Assembly (NCBI RefSeq): GCF_040954835.1
Contig: NC_090706.1
Location: 28,901,148-28,965,147, forward strand
Direction of reading: 5' to 3'
DNA: 64,000 nucleotides
Source of the DNA: Lepisosteus oculatus
Lineage: Eukaryota; Chordata; Actinopteri; Semionotiformes; Lepisosteidae
In this document: in pieces, positions 26,470 through 39,664 of the stretch
How the letters are laid out: each line of letters opens with the position of its first letter
Numbering within the stretch: position 1 is the stretch's first letter
The notes under the pieces: model-generated
What the model saw: only the letters and a program-made list of their open reading frames with translations
Told to the model about the DNA's origin: nothing
Database searches by the model: none
Program-made: the position numbers and the translations under genes

Positions 26470-26540
26470 AAATGTTTATTCCACGCTTAACAGGGAAGAA
26501 AGGAAACTCGACGTTTCGGCTGTGGACTATATCTATAAAA
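26470..26540 (-). repeat. Interspersed repeat tail
   Basis: Minus-strand copy of the tail with CCGAAACG and GGAATAAAC, also seen at 11060-11190 and 28435-28505. Confidence 0.55.
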
Positions 26541-26684
26541 CTATACCTTTGCTACTACCCGCCTCATAAGGACGTATTGCAGCTTTATTTTTTGCTCCAA
26601 TACTGCAAAAACGTTTCGATTTCATTACAGAGAACATTTTTAAACCCCCCTCCTCCCCACTGCGTTACTTACCAGCGTACTAAA

Positions 26685-26756
26685 TTCAAAGCTTCACCAC
26701 ACAAGCGCCACTCTCCGTGGGCTCTCGTTTTAAACAATAATCCGCGCTCCCATTGG
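26685..26756 (-). promoter_or_regulatory. pttg1 promoter elements: CCAAT box and CHR
   Basis: On the minus strand a CCAAT box (GAGCCAATGGGA, plus 26752-26756) is followed about 65 bp later by TTTGAA (plus 26685-26690), the cell-cycle homology region bound by MuvB/DREAM in G2/M genes. A good donor (CTG/gtaagt) at 26672 follows, fitting a short untranslated first exon. The motifs are seen; their function is inferred from known securin regulation. Confidence 0.4.
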
Positions 26757-26959
26757 CTCTCCGGGGAGCACGAGGATGCAGCTGTTTCGAGGAAGTGACG
26801 ACTGTCCGCACCGCCCCCTTGCGGACCGGGTGTGTAACGCGACCGACTGAGGCTGTTTTCATATCGCCGCTTTTTTATTGCTTTCACACAACTTGCTCGG
26901 TGCAAGCCAGCGCCTCCGCTTGTCATCTTAGTGAAACCTGACGGAGGGGTAGACGCCCG

Positions 26960-27760
26960 GGCTATTGGCTCCAGTGCAGTTCATCATCGCCCAGCCGACT
27001 GTTCTCCTACCGGTGTAATTCCTGGTGCGACACACTGCTTTATCACTTTTATCGACTGGCGCAGGAAATAATTTCTTAAATCACCGTGTAAATCAGGACC
27101 CGCTTGAATAGCGGAATGGTCCTCAGATCCATTAACAGCTGGGTTGCGGACAGTATAAAAATCACTCCATTTATTTTTAAAATTCTAAATCACTGGGCAG
27201 TAATTATGAACCTGTAATAACAACGAAGTGGTGAAAAGAGCAGATTAGAAAGATGTAAACATTCAAGAACTATGGTATAACTTTAATTGAGTCAAACGAG
27301 CAGTTAAGACGGGAGTATACGGCTCTTTCCAGACAGCGAAACCGGGGGACCGGGAGCCCTTACTGACGCAACAGTTTGGTAACCGTCGGATGAGCGGTTT
27401 TAAACAGCCGGCGGATCTCACTCGGGTTTCATCTCTTAAAGTTAAAATCAACGCAAGGAGGCCAGTGGGCATTCTGATAGCACACCGATGGTGGCGAAGC
27501 CGCCGGAAACAGTATTAAAGTTACCAATAAAGTTGCGGGTATTACTAACATTATCACTACGGTTTAGTTTAAATCCTCCAGCACTATAGGTGCTTCATTT
27601 GCAGATTTTGCCACTAAGACATTAAAAATAGAATAAGTCAAATACAGATTTTCACGATAAGTGTAGGAGTATTTATAGAATTTAATTAAAAAATTTAAAA
27701 ATGTATATTTTTGTGTTACTGCTGAACAAACTTTAAAGCACCACCACGCAGACGCCCCCC
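26960..27760. other. pttg1-slu7 divergent intergenic region
   Basis: About 0.8 kb of mostly AT-rich sequence with no exon or repeat that I can support, lying between the two promoters. Confidence 0.45.
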
Positions 27761-27878
27761 TTTGAATGACGTCAGCGCGCAGGGTATCCTGGGAATATGG
27801 CGGCGTTGTGCGGTGGACTGTAAATACGACACTAGGAGACGATAAACTGACCTCAAAATATATTGTCAGTCGAGTTCG
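27761..27878 (+). promoter_or_regulatory. slu7 promoter and untranslated first exon
   Basis: TTTGAA (27761-27766) directly abuts a perfect CRE, TGACGTCA (27767-27774). AATATGGCGGC (27794-27804) matches the YY1 initiator-type motif of housekeeping genes. A strong donor (gttcg/gtaaga) at 27879 follows, so the first exon probably starts near 27790 and ends at 27878. The coding start is in the next exon at 29364. Confidence 0.6.
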
Positions 27879-28434
27879 GTAAGACATATTTCTACTTATT
27901 ATGTATCTTACACGTCATGTTTTACGCGGATTTCGCGTCATAACGTCATGTGTTTCATTTGAATGCGCTTCCCCAGGTCGTTTACGCACAACGGTTGTGT
28001 AGCTGTAGACGGAAGGCCAGTTTGTTATGGATGAACGCTTGTGAATTTAATGTAAATCTATGGCATTTGGAAGTACGTCGTTTGTTTTGCAGTATTCGAA
28101 GATAACTTTCCTGTAACTGTTAAATTCCAGTATCGCTACAGAACACGTGTTTCCCCCTGTTAGCCGGGGAAGTAGCTGGTTTCAAACCTCGGAGCTTCTC
28201 CAGTTTCTGCCCAGAAGACGGAGAGGAGGCTGGTTTATGAACAGTCTGTTTCTGTATTTGTCTTTCTCGGCCTCTTGTTCATCTCCCAAGTCCCCTCCCT
28301 TTCTCTTCGAATACTGCAAAGGAAATTATCATCTCTCTCGCTCTGCGACTTCGTTCACGGGACTCAGTAGGTCAAATTGGGGAACTGGTTATCTGACATT
28401 TGCTATATTTCTACATGGCTGTGTTTTGTTACAG

Positions 28435-28505
28435 CTGGTAAAAGCTCCACAGCCGAAACGTTGTCTCTTTTTACCAGGAATAAACCTGTACCCGTTCCTT
28501 TGCAG
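28435..28505 (+). repeat. Interspersed repeat tail
   Basis: Contains agctccacagccgaaacgtt and ends in aataaacctg. Same family as the tail at 11060-11190. Confidence 0.6.
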
Positions 28506-28544
28506 TCTACGTATGCTGACACTGCTACCTACTTGAACTTCTGT

Positions 28545-29336
28545 ATATTTTGTATACTAACGATTGTAAAAGCAAACGCACAAATACATATCTCATCGAT
28601 AAAGTCCTGGTTGGGTTATTAGGGGACTCAGAAAACCATTATGGACCCGTTCTAAATGACTGTACTAAATGGTGTAACGAGTTTGCACTTAAATGTTGTC
28701 AAAACGAAAGGAGCTGGTCATTGATTTTCAGAATAATGCAACATCTCTCCAACCTACAGTAATTAATGGTCAGACTGCAGGAATCGTCACTGACTAACAA
28801 GTACTGGGGGTGGTCATAGACAAGAACCTGAGTTGGGACAAATGCTGTGAAACCGTTTATAAAAAGTACAACAAAGACGTTTGCTAAGAAAAACTAAGAA
28901 ATTTCTAGATAGATAGGACCATCCTAACAATTTCTACAAGTCTTTTATTAAAAGTGTCTTGGCATACTATCTCACTTGCTAGTGTTGAAATGAGTACCAT
29001 TGATTGTAATAGTTTTCCCAGCCTAGTCCAAATAAATAGCAAATTAATTGGAGGAAATCAGCTCACCTCACATATCCTCTACAAGCAAAGCGTGCAAAGA
29101 AATGCTTTGTAATGCAAAGAAAGCAAAGTGTATTATGGATTGTGTCCCCAGTTGTAATACTCATAGACACAGGAAATCTTTCAACCCCACTGAAATATCT
29201 AATATCGTAACTGTCTTGCCGTAACAACCACCACTTCTTGGTTGGTAAAATTTTGTCTGTCCTTGTGTTATGTTGGAGTGTGGGGTAAAACTAATTTCCC
29301 CAGTGGGACTTGAAAGGTTGAATTGAATTGAATAAT
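28545..29336 (+). mobile_element. L2-type LINE, degenerate 3' part
   Basis: The frame begins YTNDCKSKRTNTYLIDKVLV, a recognisable decayed form of the L2/CR1 reverse-transcriptase stretch YTNDC...ADDT...G, followed by a segment resembling LGVVIDKNLSWD. It has several stops, so it is an old copy. The end is the usual tail, atttccccagtgggacttga and a GAATT repeat at 29315-29334, only about 29 bp before the slu7 exon 2 acceptor. Confidence 0.75.
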
Positions 29337-29385
29337 CCAGTCTCTCCCACCCTCCTCCTGCAGGTGGCGCTGAAACAGAAGAGCC

Positions 29386-32300
29386 ATGTCAGCAGGGACT
29401 GAGGGGGTGGTGGGGCTGGAGGAGCCCAAGAAGATGACCAGGGAGGACTGGAGGAAGAAGAAGGAGCTAGAGGAGCAGAGGAAGCTGGGAAATGCCCCAG
29501 CCGAGGTGGACGAAGAGGGGAAGTACGTCACGCAGGCCAAAACCTTACAAACTGTCAAATAAAGGGTGGAAATTTGGAGCCGAAATCCAAAAGCATTGAT
29601 GTGCTGCTGGGCATCCTTTGGGGAAAGCCAAGCGACAGGAGAACAAGAGTTTTTTTTGAGGGGGTGCCGCAAGATGCATGCTGTAGGATTTTGTGTGTAA
29701 GCTAAGGGCTCTTTATATCCGCAGCTCAAGAAGAGCTGGGAGATGCTGTGAAATTAGTCTAGTTAAACCAGATGGTTCCTGGCTTAGCTCTTAAACACTA
29801 AATTAGAATGACAACCTACAACACACCAGCCCTCCAGGACCAGATTGGCTGGCTGTAAACCTGTTTAACTTTAAATATGAATTCATTACATATGCCCCTG
29901 CTGATACTAACCTACAAAATACCGATGAGGGGTTTTGTGCAGAGGATAGTCAGTGGAAGTTCGTGACTTCCATTGCTTAGATATGTTGCCTTTTCCTTCT
30001 TGATACCAGTTCTAGTAACTTTCCAGGTGTTTTTTTTTTAGAACAAAGATCTTCACATCTCCAGCCCATGGCTTTGGTATCCTCTGCCATCTTTGTGAAA
30101 TTTTTATACTTAGCATATATGTGATCAAGACACGGCTCTTGAGCATCGCGTCGCACCATTACAGGTTTGCAACGTTGGTCTAAATGAAATTGCTGACCTT
30201 TCATTCTTTTTCTAGGGACATCAACCCGCACATTCCTCAGTACATCTCCTCCGTGCCTTGGTACATCGACCCCTCCAAGAGGCCGACCCTCAGGCACCAG
30301 AGGCCACAGGAGGAGAAGCAGCCGCAGTACACGGCCATCGGGGACTGGTACAAGCGGGGCGTGCAGGAGGTGAGTGCTCAGCGCGGCGCTGGGGTGCTGC
30401 TCTGTAGGTAGCCCATCCCCTCAAATCACACGAGCCTTCTTTCCCGTAGGTATTTGCCCCAGGCGAGAATGTGATTCACTGTTTTCTGAAAAGTCACATT
30501 AAAAAAATAATAATAATAATAAACGTTATTTTATGTAGCGCCTTTAAAGGTGGTTTCTCAAAGCGCTTTACAGGATGACAACAACAATAAATAAGAAGAA
30601 TACACAAGATGAAACACAATTACAATATATAGAGGAGACCGTGGATGGTGGTACTAAGAAAAGCAGAGGGGTGAAGAATGCAACCAGTTCAGTAAAGGCT
30701 TTTCTGAAGAAGAGGGTTTTGAGCCTGGATTTGAAGGAGTTCAGAGAAGGTGACTCTCTGATATCCTTGGGGAGACAGTTCCAGAGCCTTGGGGCATAAC
30801 AGGAGAAGGCCCTGCCACCCCTAGAGTGTAGACGGGCTTGGGGGACAGTTAGGAGAGCAGAATTAGAAGAGCGAAGGTTGCGAGGTGGGGAGTAGGGCGA
30901 TAATAGTTCAGACAGCTACTGAGGTGCCAAGCCTTATAAAAATGAAGGGGGGCAGAACTATCACATTTAAGGGAGTGGCAAAAGAGAGAATTTCTGGGGA
31001 ATGATAAATGTAGTGTTTATAACTGATGTCTTAGGCATTAGGCAAAGAAAAGTACAGAATTGGGACGCTTGGCTTGTTAAGCTGAAACAAAATGGTCTAT
31101 TAGAACATTTTACTGCTCAAGCACTACTTGTCTTGTAATCTTCAGTCAGGCCATTTATTATCATAAGACTGAAAAATGTTTTTGCTGTGTGAGGGATGGT
31201 ATACAGCATTTGTGAGTGTTTTTTCTTTTGGCGTAGAAACCTGTTACCACGAAGTATCGGAAAGGGGCATGCGAGAACTGTGGGGCGATGACGCACAAGA
31301 AGAAGGATTGCTTGGAGGTAAGTGGGAACCAATATTCCATGGTCCTGGTCGGGGGGAAAGATAGTTGGCTGTTTCGTTTTCTTTCGCCTTCTGTTTCTCC
31401 TTCCTGAGCCTTCCCGAGCTGGCCTCCGTCGCCGGGTGGCTAGTCAGAGCGAGGCAGAAGAAAATGGCCGCGCCGCTGTCCAAACGATCAAACGGGTTGT
31501 CTTTGCGCCCCGTCTCCCCAGCGGCCCAGGAAGGTGGGAGCCAAGTTCACGGGCACCGACATCGCGCAGGATGAGCACAGCCAGGTGCAGCTGTCCCTGG
31601 ACTACGACGGGAAGCGGGACCGCTGGAACGGGTACGACCCTGAGGAGCACATGCGCATCGTGGAGGAGTACTCCAAGGTGGATCTGGTGAGTACACTTCT
31701 GACACTGTGTAAACATGGATCTAACTCTTTATACGGCTGTACCTCTGTCTGACACCATGTAAACATGGATCTAACTCTCTATACTGCTGTACCTCTGTCT
31801 GACACCATGTAAACATGGATCTAACTCTTTATACCGCTATACCTCTGACACATGGTACACATGGATCTAACTCTCTATACCTCTGTCTGTCACCGTGTGA
31901 ACATGGATCTAACTCTCTATACCTCTTTACTTCTCTGTCACAGTGTGTATCTTTAAAAATATGTACAACGCCTCTACACCTCTGCCTGACACCACGTGCA
32001 TCTGTAAAAATATGTACACCCCTCTACGCCTCAGTCTGATGCTGTGAGCATTTTTAAATATATACATATTTTAATTATGCTCCCGGTTATCCGGTGCTTT
32101 TTTGAAAACATGAGTATACCAATTAGGCATTTTGTGCTAAGGATAATTTCACAGTCAGTTTCTGATTTTTGTTGCCTAATTATGTTTTATTTTCCTTTTT
32201 AATTCCAGTTGTAATAAGCTTCATAAGGGTTTTCCAGAACAAAGACTTGCAAATCGCCAGACTTGTGTGTCTGTTCTGTGTACGTTAACAGATAGACGGT

Positions 32301-35300
32301 TTCACACTTGTAGCCCCGGGGACTCAAGAAAGCGATGCCTACTGCATAGCAGTTTTGAGCATTTTAGTGATTTCCAAGTTGCAAGTTTCAAGCTGATGTC
32401 TTATCAGCGGGGTTAATTAACGAGGGAACAGTTGGCAGCCAAATTGAGGAGCATGTCAATAAAATAATAGCTGCAATGTCTTTGTTGCTACCCTCCTGTG
32501 AATTGCCTGGCTGTGCAGATGTTTAGTGTCTAAAAGTGGTTCTCCTGTTGGTTGCTTTCAGCTGACTTGGATTTTTTTATTCCATTATTCGCATAGGCTA
32601 AACGCACTCTGAAAGCACAGAAGCTACAGGAAGAGCTGGCTTCGGGGAAACTTGTGGATCAAGCGGTATGTTTGTTCACTTTCATTTTAAGAAGCTCCTG
32701 AAAAAAGCTGGGAAACCTGCTTAAGGCGTTAGAGTTAAATTGAGTACAACAGATGAATGCCATTGTTTCTGCCCTGCATGTTGCCCTTACTGTTAATTGA
32801 ATGGTGTGCGTGTGATGTCCCTGCAAAGGCGCACATAATAGTCATGCATTTTAAAACCCGCTTTGGAATAATCAGATGTTTTCTTGTCTGGATTATTTGA
32901 CTTTCTCTTAAAAATATATAACAAAAAAGCCTACATTCCAAAACCATTCATGAAAGTAACAGGTCTCACTGGCCAATATAAAACATGCTTTAGCGAGTGT
33001 TGTGTTTTCATGTTCATGCTGATTGCGAAGCCTTTCTTCCTGAATGATTTCTGACTGTGAGTTTTGTTAGACTGGATTGTTTGTCTCTGCTGTCAATGCA
33101 CCAACATGCCTCAGTCTGTTTTCTGTAGTGTGACAGCTGAGCATGCATGGAGAGTTAGTGCTGGACTTTCCCAAGGTTGAATGCGTTTGCTGACAAGCCT
33201 GTTGAACGAGTTTGCTTTCCCCATGCATGTTGATCAATCATGCTCTCCTTACTGCAGAGCTCATCCAGAAAGCAGTGGGGAGAGGATGAACACAATTCGC
33301 AGACAGTAAGATGGTTTAATTCAATCAACCAAAGAAACTGTTCTTCAGAAAAAGCCTTGGCTTCTCTTTATGTTGCAAATGGGGGGAGGCACTGCACAGA
33401 AACTGATGTTTTAATATGGAGATCTGCCTTTTAAATAACTACAGGTGGACACTTAGCAGTATACGTGCTTTATAATGAATATTAACGTTAGCTTGTGCTG
33501 TGTTCCACCCTTGGAGAAACTAATTGGAAGGAGAATAAATCTTGTTGCAGTAGTATTAAATATATATATATATTATTTAAGGGTGTGATTTGAATTTATT
33601 ACATGCAGTTTGCCTCTCAGTGTTTAAACTTGGGGTTTGACGTTGTCTCAACATGTCTTAGCTGTTAAGCGGTGCTGTAAACTGTGGTGCCTGTCTCGCC
33701 ATGCCTGCGGGCAATACTGTGGTGTTGTGTGGACAAAGGGGGAATTTGGCCTTGGCTTCTCTGCAGGAGAGGGAGCACAATAGCGAAGATGAAGATGAGG
33801 ACAAGTACGCTGATGATATCGACATGCCGGGCCAGAACTTCGACTCCAAGAGACGGATCACCGTCAGGAACCTGCGCATCCGAGAAGACATCGCCAAGGT
33901 GACTACTTTTCCCTGGGTTTAACACGGGAAATGTCACTGTATGGGTCGAGATGCTGTTTGATCCTTCGTCCATGTAAATATTTGTGTGTGTCATATATTT
34001 TTTTTTTACTGAATGAATAGCAGCTGGAGGAGTCACAGTTGGCTAGCCATGCTTGTGTAATGAGTTAAAATAATTCAATGCAGATGAATACATTCAATAC
34101 AGAAATCTTAAGGGTACAGTTTTACAAAGGGTGTCAGCATCTTAAGATGATGTTAATGCTACACAAATTTACCTTTCCATGTTTTTAAATGATGTCAGTT
34201 TATGACAGTGCTTAGCATTGCTGCCTCATAGCACTGGGGCCCCGGGTTCAGTTACAGACCTGTAGTTTGTATGTTATCCCTGTGTTCCAGTCGGTTTCCT
34301 CCCACAGTCCGAGGACGTACTGGTAGGTTAACTGGCTTGTGGGAAAACTGACCCTGGTGAGACCCTGTGATGGATGGGCGTCCCATCCAGGGTGTACCAT
34401 GCCTTGGGCCCAATGCAATAGGCTCAGGCTCTCCCGCAATCCTGAAATGGATAAAGTGGTTAGAAGATGGATGGATGATGTCAATTAAATTTTGTTACAA
34501 TTGTTACAATTAGCAATTACCCTATTGCTAATTGGTTTTGCTTTCTTTTCCCAGTACTTGAGAAATCTGGACCCCAACTCTGCATACTATGACCCCAAGA
34601 CCCGAGCCATGAGGGAGAACCCTTATGCAAACACTGGGATGAACCCAGAAGAGTGAGTGCAGTGCTTCGTCTCTCCGTGTGAGACTGCATCCTTTCAGGG
34701 CACATTTTATTCCAGGTTTTTGTTACACTCTGCTCATTAACCAGTGAATTAGACACGGTTTACCCGTGCAGTAAGCCACAGATCTTTTCTCTGGCGTGTT
34801 TCTATGTCCTGCAAAACCTTCAAGGTGTCCGTTCTTGATTTTTGCAGAGTGGGCTATGCTGGCGATAACTTTGTGCGCTATACAGGGGACACCATAACCA
34901 TGGCCCAGACGCAGTGTGAGTATTTCCTCAGCCCTGCTGTGCTGATGCAGTGTTCCTTTCGGCAGATAATAAATTAGATTCCTACCCAAAAACTGCTGAT
35001 CAAGACATTGGAGCCTAATTTGTACTGTGGTGTTTATAGTGCCAGAAATGGAATAAGATCTTTGCCGCAAATAAAATTTGATCATATGAGGTGCAGACTA
35101 TTGCACTGAATAAAAAAACGTCTTTATGCATATCATAATATTGTTTGAGCTACTCTTTCATCGGTTGTTTTTCACTCTAAGTAAAGTAATGGGCCTATCC
35201 AGAACCTGGTGCTGAGTTCTGTGTTAGTGTTTGCAGCCGGTAAGATCTGGAGTGTATTGAACCGCCCTGCAGTGGGAGTGTTGTTTCCACCTGGTGCAGC

Positions 35301-38300
35301 AGTGCCCTGGGTGTTGAGGAGTTGCAGGGTGGAAGATCTGGGCACAGCTTGTGCATGGGGCTGACGTGCTGCTGTCCTCTCTCTCCCCGCGGCAGTGTTT
35401 GCCTGGGAGGCCTACGAGAAGGGCTCCGAGGTTCACCTGCAGGCCGACCCCACGAAGCTGGAGCTGCTGCACCAGTCCTTCAAGGTGAAGAAGGAGGATT
35501 TCAAAAACCAGCAGAAAGAGAGCATCCTGGAGAAGGTACGGTGCTTTGGAACAGCCACTCTTTCACATCCGCGTGCCGAACCGCGGAGTCCATCCGGGAC
35601 TGGCGCACAGGAACTGCCTTGGCTGCCATCACACAGTTTTTCTCACCCTGAACAACCCTGCAGAAAAGGAACTCAACTTAAAAGTTGTGTTTTGTAGGGG
35701 CTTAACATCACAAACCCAAACTCATGTTGTAGTAAAAAGAACTTTCTAGTGTAAATCACAACTAAGCGCTGATGGAGAAGTTAGTATCAGGGTGAGCATG
35801 GGTAAGTCACTGATAATTTGGGGGTTAAAAAACAGCTGTTTCAGCCAAGCAGCATTTCTCCACCCATGGTCGCTGGGTCTTCTATAGTCCTGAGGCTCAG
35901 TTATGCAAATTCTCATGTGCTACTGAGTCCTGTCCCGTTAACCAAGAGAAAAATGAAGATGCATGCAGACAAAAGCCCCAGTACTTAGGAGAGCAGACAC
36001 AAACCTGTCCTAGTATTTGTGCCTCATGGCTGGAAAGCGCCCCCTGTGCGCGGCGTCAGGTCCGCCCGGCCGTGCATGAGAACACAAGCAGCGACGAGAG
36101 TTTGTTCCTCTGCGCAGTACGGCGGAGAGGAGCACCTAGACGCGCCGCCCCAGGAGCTGCTGCTGGCACAGACGGAGGACTACATGGAGTACTCCCGGCA
36201 CGGCGCCGTGATCAAGGGCCAGGAGAAGGCTGTGGCGCGCTCCAAGTACGAGGAGGACGTGCTCATCAACAACCACACTGTGAGTCACGCCTATCCCCGC
36301 TGTTCGCAGTCACTGGTGTTTGTAGTCGTCTTCCTCATGTGAAGCACAGTCATTCCCTCGTCTGTTCCAGATCAAGACGCCACCAGGGTGAATGACAATT
36401 ATTTCCAAGAGCCTCAAGCTGAGGAAGTGTTCTGTTCACTTCACGTTGGCATCTGGGATCTCTTTCACTGCAGTGCCAGGCTGTTCTCTAGCATGTTAAA
36501 CGATTGGGGCTGGAGCTGACTTAAGGAGTTGCAGCTGAGGCCCAGGTGGTTTCTGTGATCCGCTCGGAGCAGTTTCCCCAGTGATTCAGATTGGTTTCTC
36601 CGTCTAAACTGGAAGTGGCTGGACCTGGAAGAGCCTCCCTCAAGCTGAAAGACCTATGGGCCGTGCGTCACATTAAAGACATGGCGTGGGTGAACTTTTC
36701 AGGCTGCTGTTGTCTTTCAGTGTATCTGGGGGTCCTACTGGAAAGAGGGCAGGTGGGGCTACAAGTGCTGCTACTCCTTCATCAAGCAGTCCTATTGCAC
36801 CGGGGAAGCTGGCGTACAGAGTAATGTGAGTACAGTGCAGCAGCACCATTCCTTTATTACAAAACACCTCTGTATTTCGTATGTGTACATCATGTAACCT
36901 GCAACAACAGTTGGTCTGAATAATACTGTTGTTGCTGCAGCGGATGAGTTCTGTCTGCACTTGAGAAAATGTCAGTCAAATGTTAGTTTTCCTCTTGTAT
37001 CTTTTGGTTTCTGTTTCACTGTTCATGCAGGAGATATCTCTGGGCTGGCTTGGTCAGTATCCTTGCAGATTTTTATATTCTACAATCTATGACTAAAAAG
37101 GTTCAGCCATGCCTGTCAGTGCATAGCATTCCTTTAAGCTTCAGAATGTATCTTCTCTGGATCGATTTGGAGAGCAGTGATATCTTTTTTATAAGTTATT
37201 GGCATTTGGGAAAACTGGCCCTGATGTGTGTGTCCGTGTGGCCCTGTGATGGACTGGAGTCCTGTCCAGGGTGTATCCTGCCTTTAACCCATTGCATACT
37301 GGGAATAGGCTCCAGCTCCCCTGTGACCCCTTATTGAATAAAGTGATGAGAACAAGGAAGAACATGTGAGTACCCTTTGACTGTTTGACAGCACAGTTTT
37401 CGCTGACCTGTGTGCACCTGTCTTTTTCCAGACCAACCCTGCCTGCGTGCCGTTTGAGGAGGAGATGAGTCAGCAGCAGGAGGAGCCCAAGTCATTATTG
37501 GAGGTCAGTCTCGGCAAAGCAGCCTTCCCAGATCAGAGCTGGAACGAACCTTGTTTCTGCTGTGTTAGCTCGGGGGCTTAATCCAGTTTCAGTCATGAGC
37601 TGAAGTCGCTGTCATTCTGGCTGTCCCACAGATGCACCAAGAGAAGATGATGAAGAAGAAGAAAAAGAAGAAGAAGCACAAGAAGAAGGACTCGGACAGC
37701 AGTGACGAGGACGATGAGGCGACGAAGAAGGAGAAGCTGAAAAGGGTACGAGTGTTGGAGGGGGGAGTGTTGGTGTTGGGGTGGGGGCTGTCCTGTGTGT
37801 CTTCTGGGAGACGAGCACAAATGTTGTTGGGCTCCGTGATGAACATCAGCCCCGGGCCCTCATCTCTCTCGAGAGGTGTAGCGTCGTCTGTGTGTGCACC
37901 CTTATATGCATGCCCACATGCTGCTTACTGCTTCTGCTCACCTGGGTCACAACGTGCCATCGTACACATCGGCACGATTGTTTATTCCCAGTGCTGGTCC
38001 TGGAGGCCACATACCTGCTGGTTTTCATTGCAGCCCAGCTTCTTTACCCGTTTGAATCCTTAATTAAACTGACAGGAGGCTATTGTTTGGAAATGGTCAG
38101 ACAGCTCAAATGAGTCTTACTATTAATTGAATTTAGAGTTCTTAACTGAGGGCTGGGTTAGAATCCAATCCGGCAGGTGTATAGGTCTGCAGGACCTGCA
38201 CTGGGTTCCCCTGGTTAATCGTGTTGTTGCTGTCATTCAGTTTTCTGGGTGTAATCCAATCACTTTGAAGTTACAGACACTGCCTCCACGTGGGCTAAAA

Positions 38301-39664
38301 TGGACTTTTGTCCAACCTATTCTGAGACTTGTGCCCATTTAGGTGATCAGTCTGTGTTTTTGGCTCGAGTCTCTGCTGTTCTCAAACGCTCAGGCATTCT
38401 CTTATGGGTGTTTCTCTGCCCAGTGGTGTGCTTGCTCACTCTGCACCGCTGGCTTGAAGAATTCCGCCATCCTGCTAGCAGACGTCATGACCGGAGTGAC
38501 ATCCACATTAAGGCTCATCACTTTATCTACTTGGGTTAGATTGACACGTATAACTTTTGACAATATTCCCCTTTGCACATGTAATGCGAAAGAAAACAAA
38601 TAACAGACAAACAAACTTTCTATATGCCCTCTCACACACAGGAACAGAGATGGGGGGGGTCATATAGAAAATCCAAATAACTTGAATTACTTTTTCGACA
38701 AGTTCTGATTGTTTGCTGTGTTCTAGCTGGGTGAGTACCAGCCAGAGGGCCTGAATGGCCTGTTGCAGCCCGTTCGAGAATGCTTTGCCACTGCGTCTGT
38801 AGTATTCTTTTAGGGGATTAATCGACTGAAAGCAAGGCAGAATTAATAGATCATTCCTTACACTTGTATAGTGCTTTTCTGGACACTCCACTCAAAGCGC
38901 TTTACAGGTAATGGGGACTACCCTCCACCACCACTAATGTGCAGCCCCACCTGGATGATGTGACGGCCATAGTGCGCCAGAACGCTCACCACACACCAGC
39001 TCTCAGTGGGGAGGAGAACAGAGTGATGAAGCCAATTCATAGAGGGGGATTATTAGGAGGCCATGATTGGTAAAGGTCGGGGGAAATTTGGTCAGGACAC
39101 TGGGGTAACACCCCTATTTCTTTCAAGAAACACCCTGGGATTTGTAATGACCACAGAGAGTCAGGATCTCAGTTTTACATCTCATCTGGGGCCTTTTTAC
39201 AGAATAGTGTCCCCCTCACTATACTGGGGCATTAGTACCCACTCAGCCCGCAGGGTGAGCGCCCCCTGCTGGCCCCACTAACACTTCTTCCAGCAGCAAC
39301 CTTAGCTTCCCCAGGAGTCTCCCATCCAGGTACTGACCAGGCTCACACCTGCTGGGCTTCATTGGGGCTGCCAGCTGTGAGCTGCAGGGTGATATGGCTG
39401 CTGGCAGAACAAGCCTCTCCCGCGAATAGGTAAGATATACCCATGGGGGTCCCCCGGCCTCACCCTGCGCTGGGCTCATTGCAGGCTCTCAGCGCGGAAG
39501 AGGCCCGGCTGAAGCAGGTGGACGAGCTGCTGCAGCTGGACGAGCGCAAGAGGCCCTACAACAGCCTGAAGGAGGTGCGCGAGCCCACGGAGGAGGAGAT
39601 GGAGGCCTTCCGCATGAAGAGGTACAGGCCCGACGACCCCATGGCCTCCTTCCTCGGACAGTGA
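29386..39664 (+). CDS. slu7: Pre-mRNA-splicing factor SLU7
   Basis: SLU7 acts in the second catalytic step of splicing, in 3' splice-site choice, in the nucleus. Fifteen coding exons: 29386-29522, 30216-30369, 31237-31317, 31522-31686, 32597-32665, 33258-33305, 33767-33898, 34555-34652, 34848-34915, 35396-35535, 36118-36279, 36721-36825, 37432-37503, 37632-37745 and 39485-39664. They sum to 574 aa (human 586) with every phase consistent. The start lies in exon 2, followed by [25 protein letters not shown] zinc knuckle, [14 protein letters not shown], spans residues 109-122. Other conserved blocks are [50 protein letters not shown] and the end [13 protein letters not shown] lysine run ([15 protein letters not shown]) with an acidic tail lies in exon 15. 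Identity is near certain. Confidence 0.98.
30505..31010 (+). repeat. Interspersed repeat in slu7 intron 3
   Basis: Starts with an AAT microsatellite and 'tgtagcgcctttaaaggtgg', then tctcaaagcgctttacagg, and contains gggagacagttccagagcct. The block looks like a common fish dispersed repeat with a SINE/LINE-type end. I cannot name the family. Confidence 0.5.
31705..31945 (+). repeat. Minisatellite, 50-bp unit, 4-5 copies
   Basis: Units share aaacatggatctaactcttt at 31711, 31761 and 31811, then degrade. The array begins about 20 bp after the donor of slu7 exon 5. Confidence 0.9.
34205..34480 (+). mobile_element. tRNA-derived SINE with L2-like tail
   Basis: A head with ttagcattgctgcctcatag and gccccgggttcagttac (B-box-like) is followed by tttcctcccacagtccgagg and a tail ending in ATGG repeats. 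Near full length, within slu7 intron 8. Confidence 0.7.
37225..37360 (+). repeat. tRNA-SINE/L2-tail fragment
   Basis: 3' part of the same family (ccctgtgatggactggagtc, aataggctccagctcccctg) in slu7 intron 13. Confidence 0.65.
38858..39395 (-). mobile_element. 5S-derived SINE in slu7 intron 15
   Basis: Near full-length minus-strand copy; the 5S-like head (reverse of gtacctggatgggagac) lies at about 39325. It ends about 90 bp before the last slu7 exon. Confidence 0.8.
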
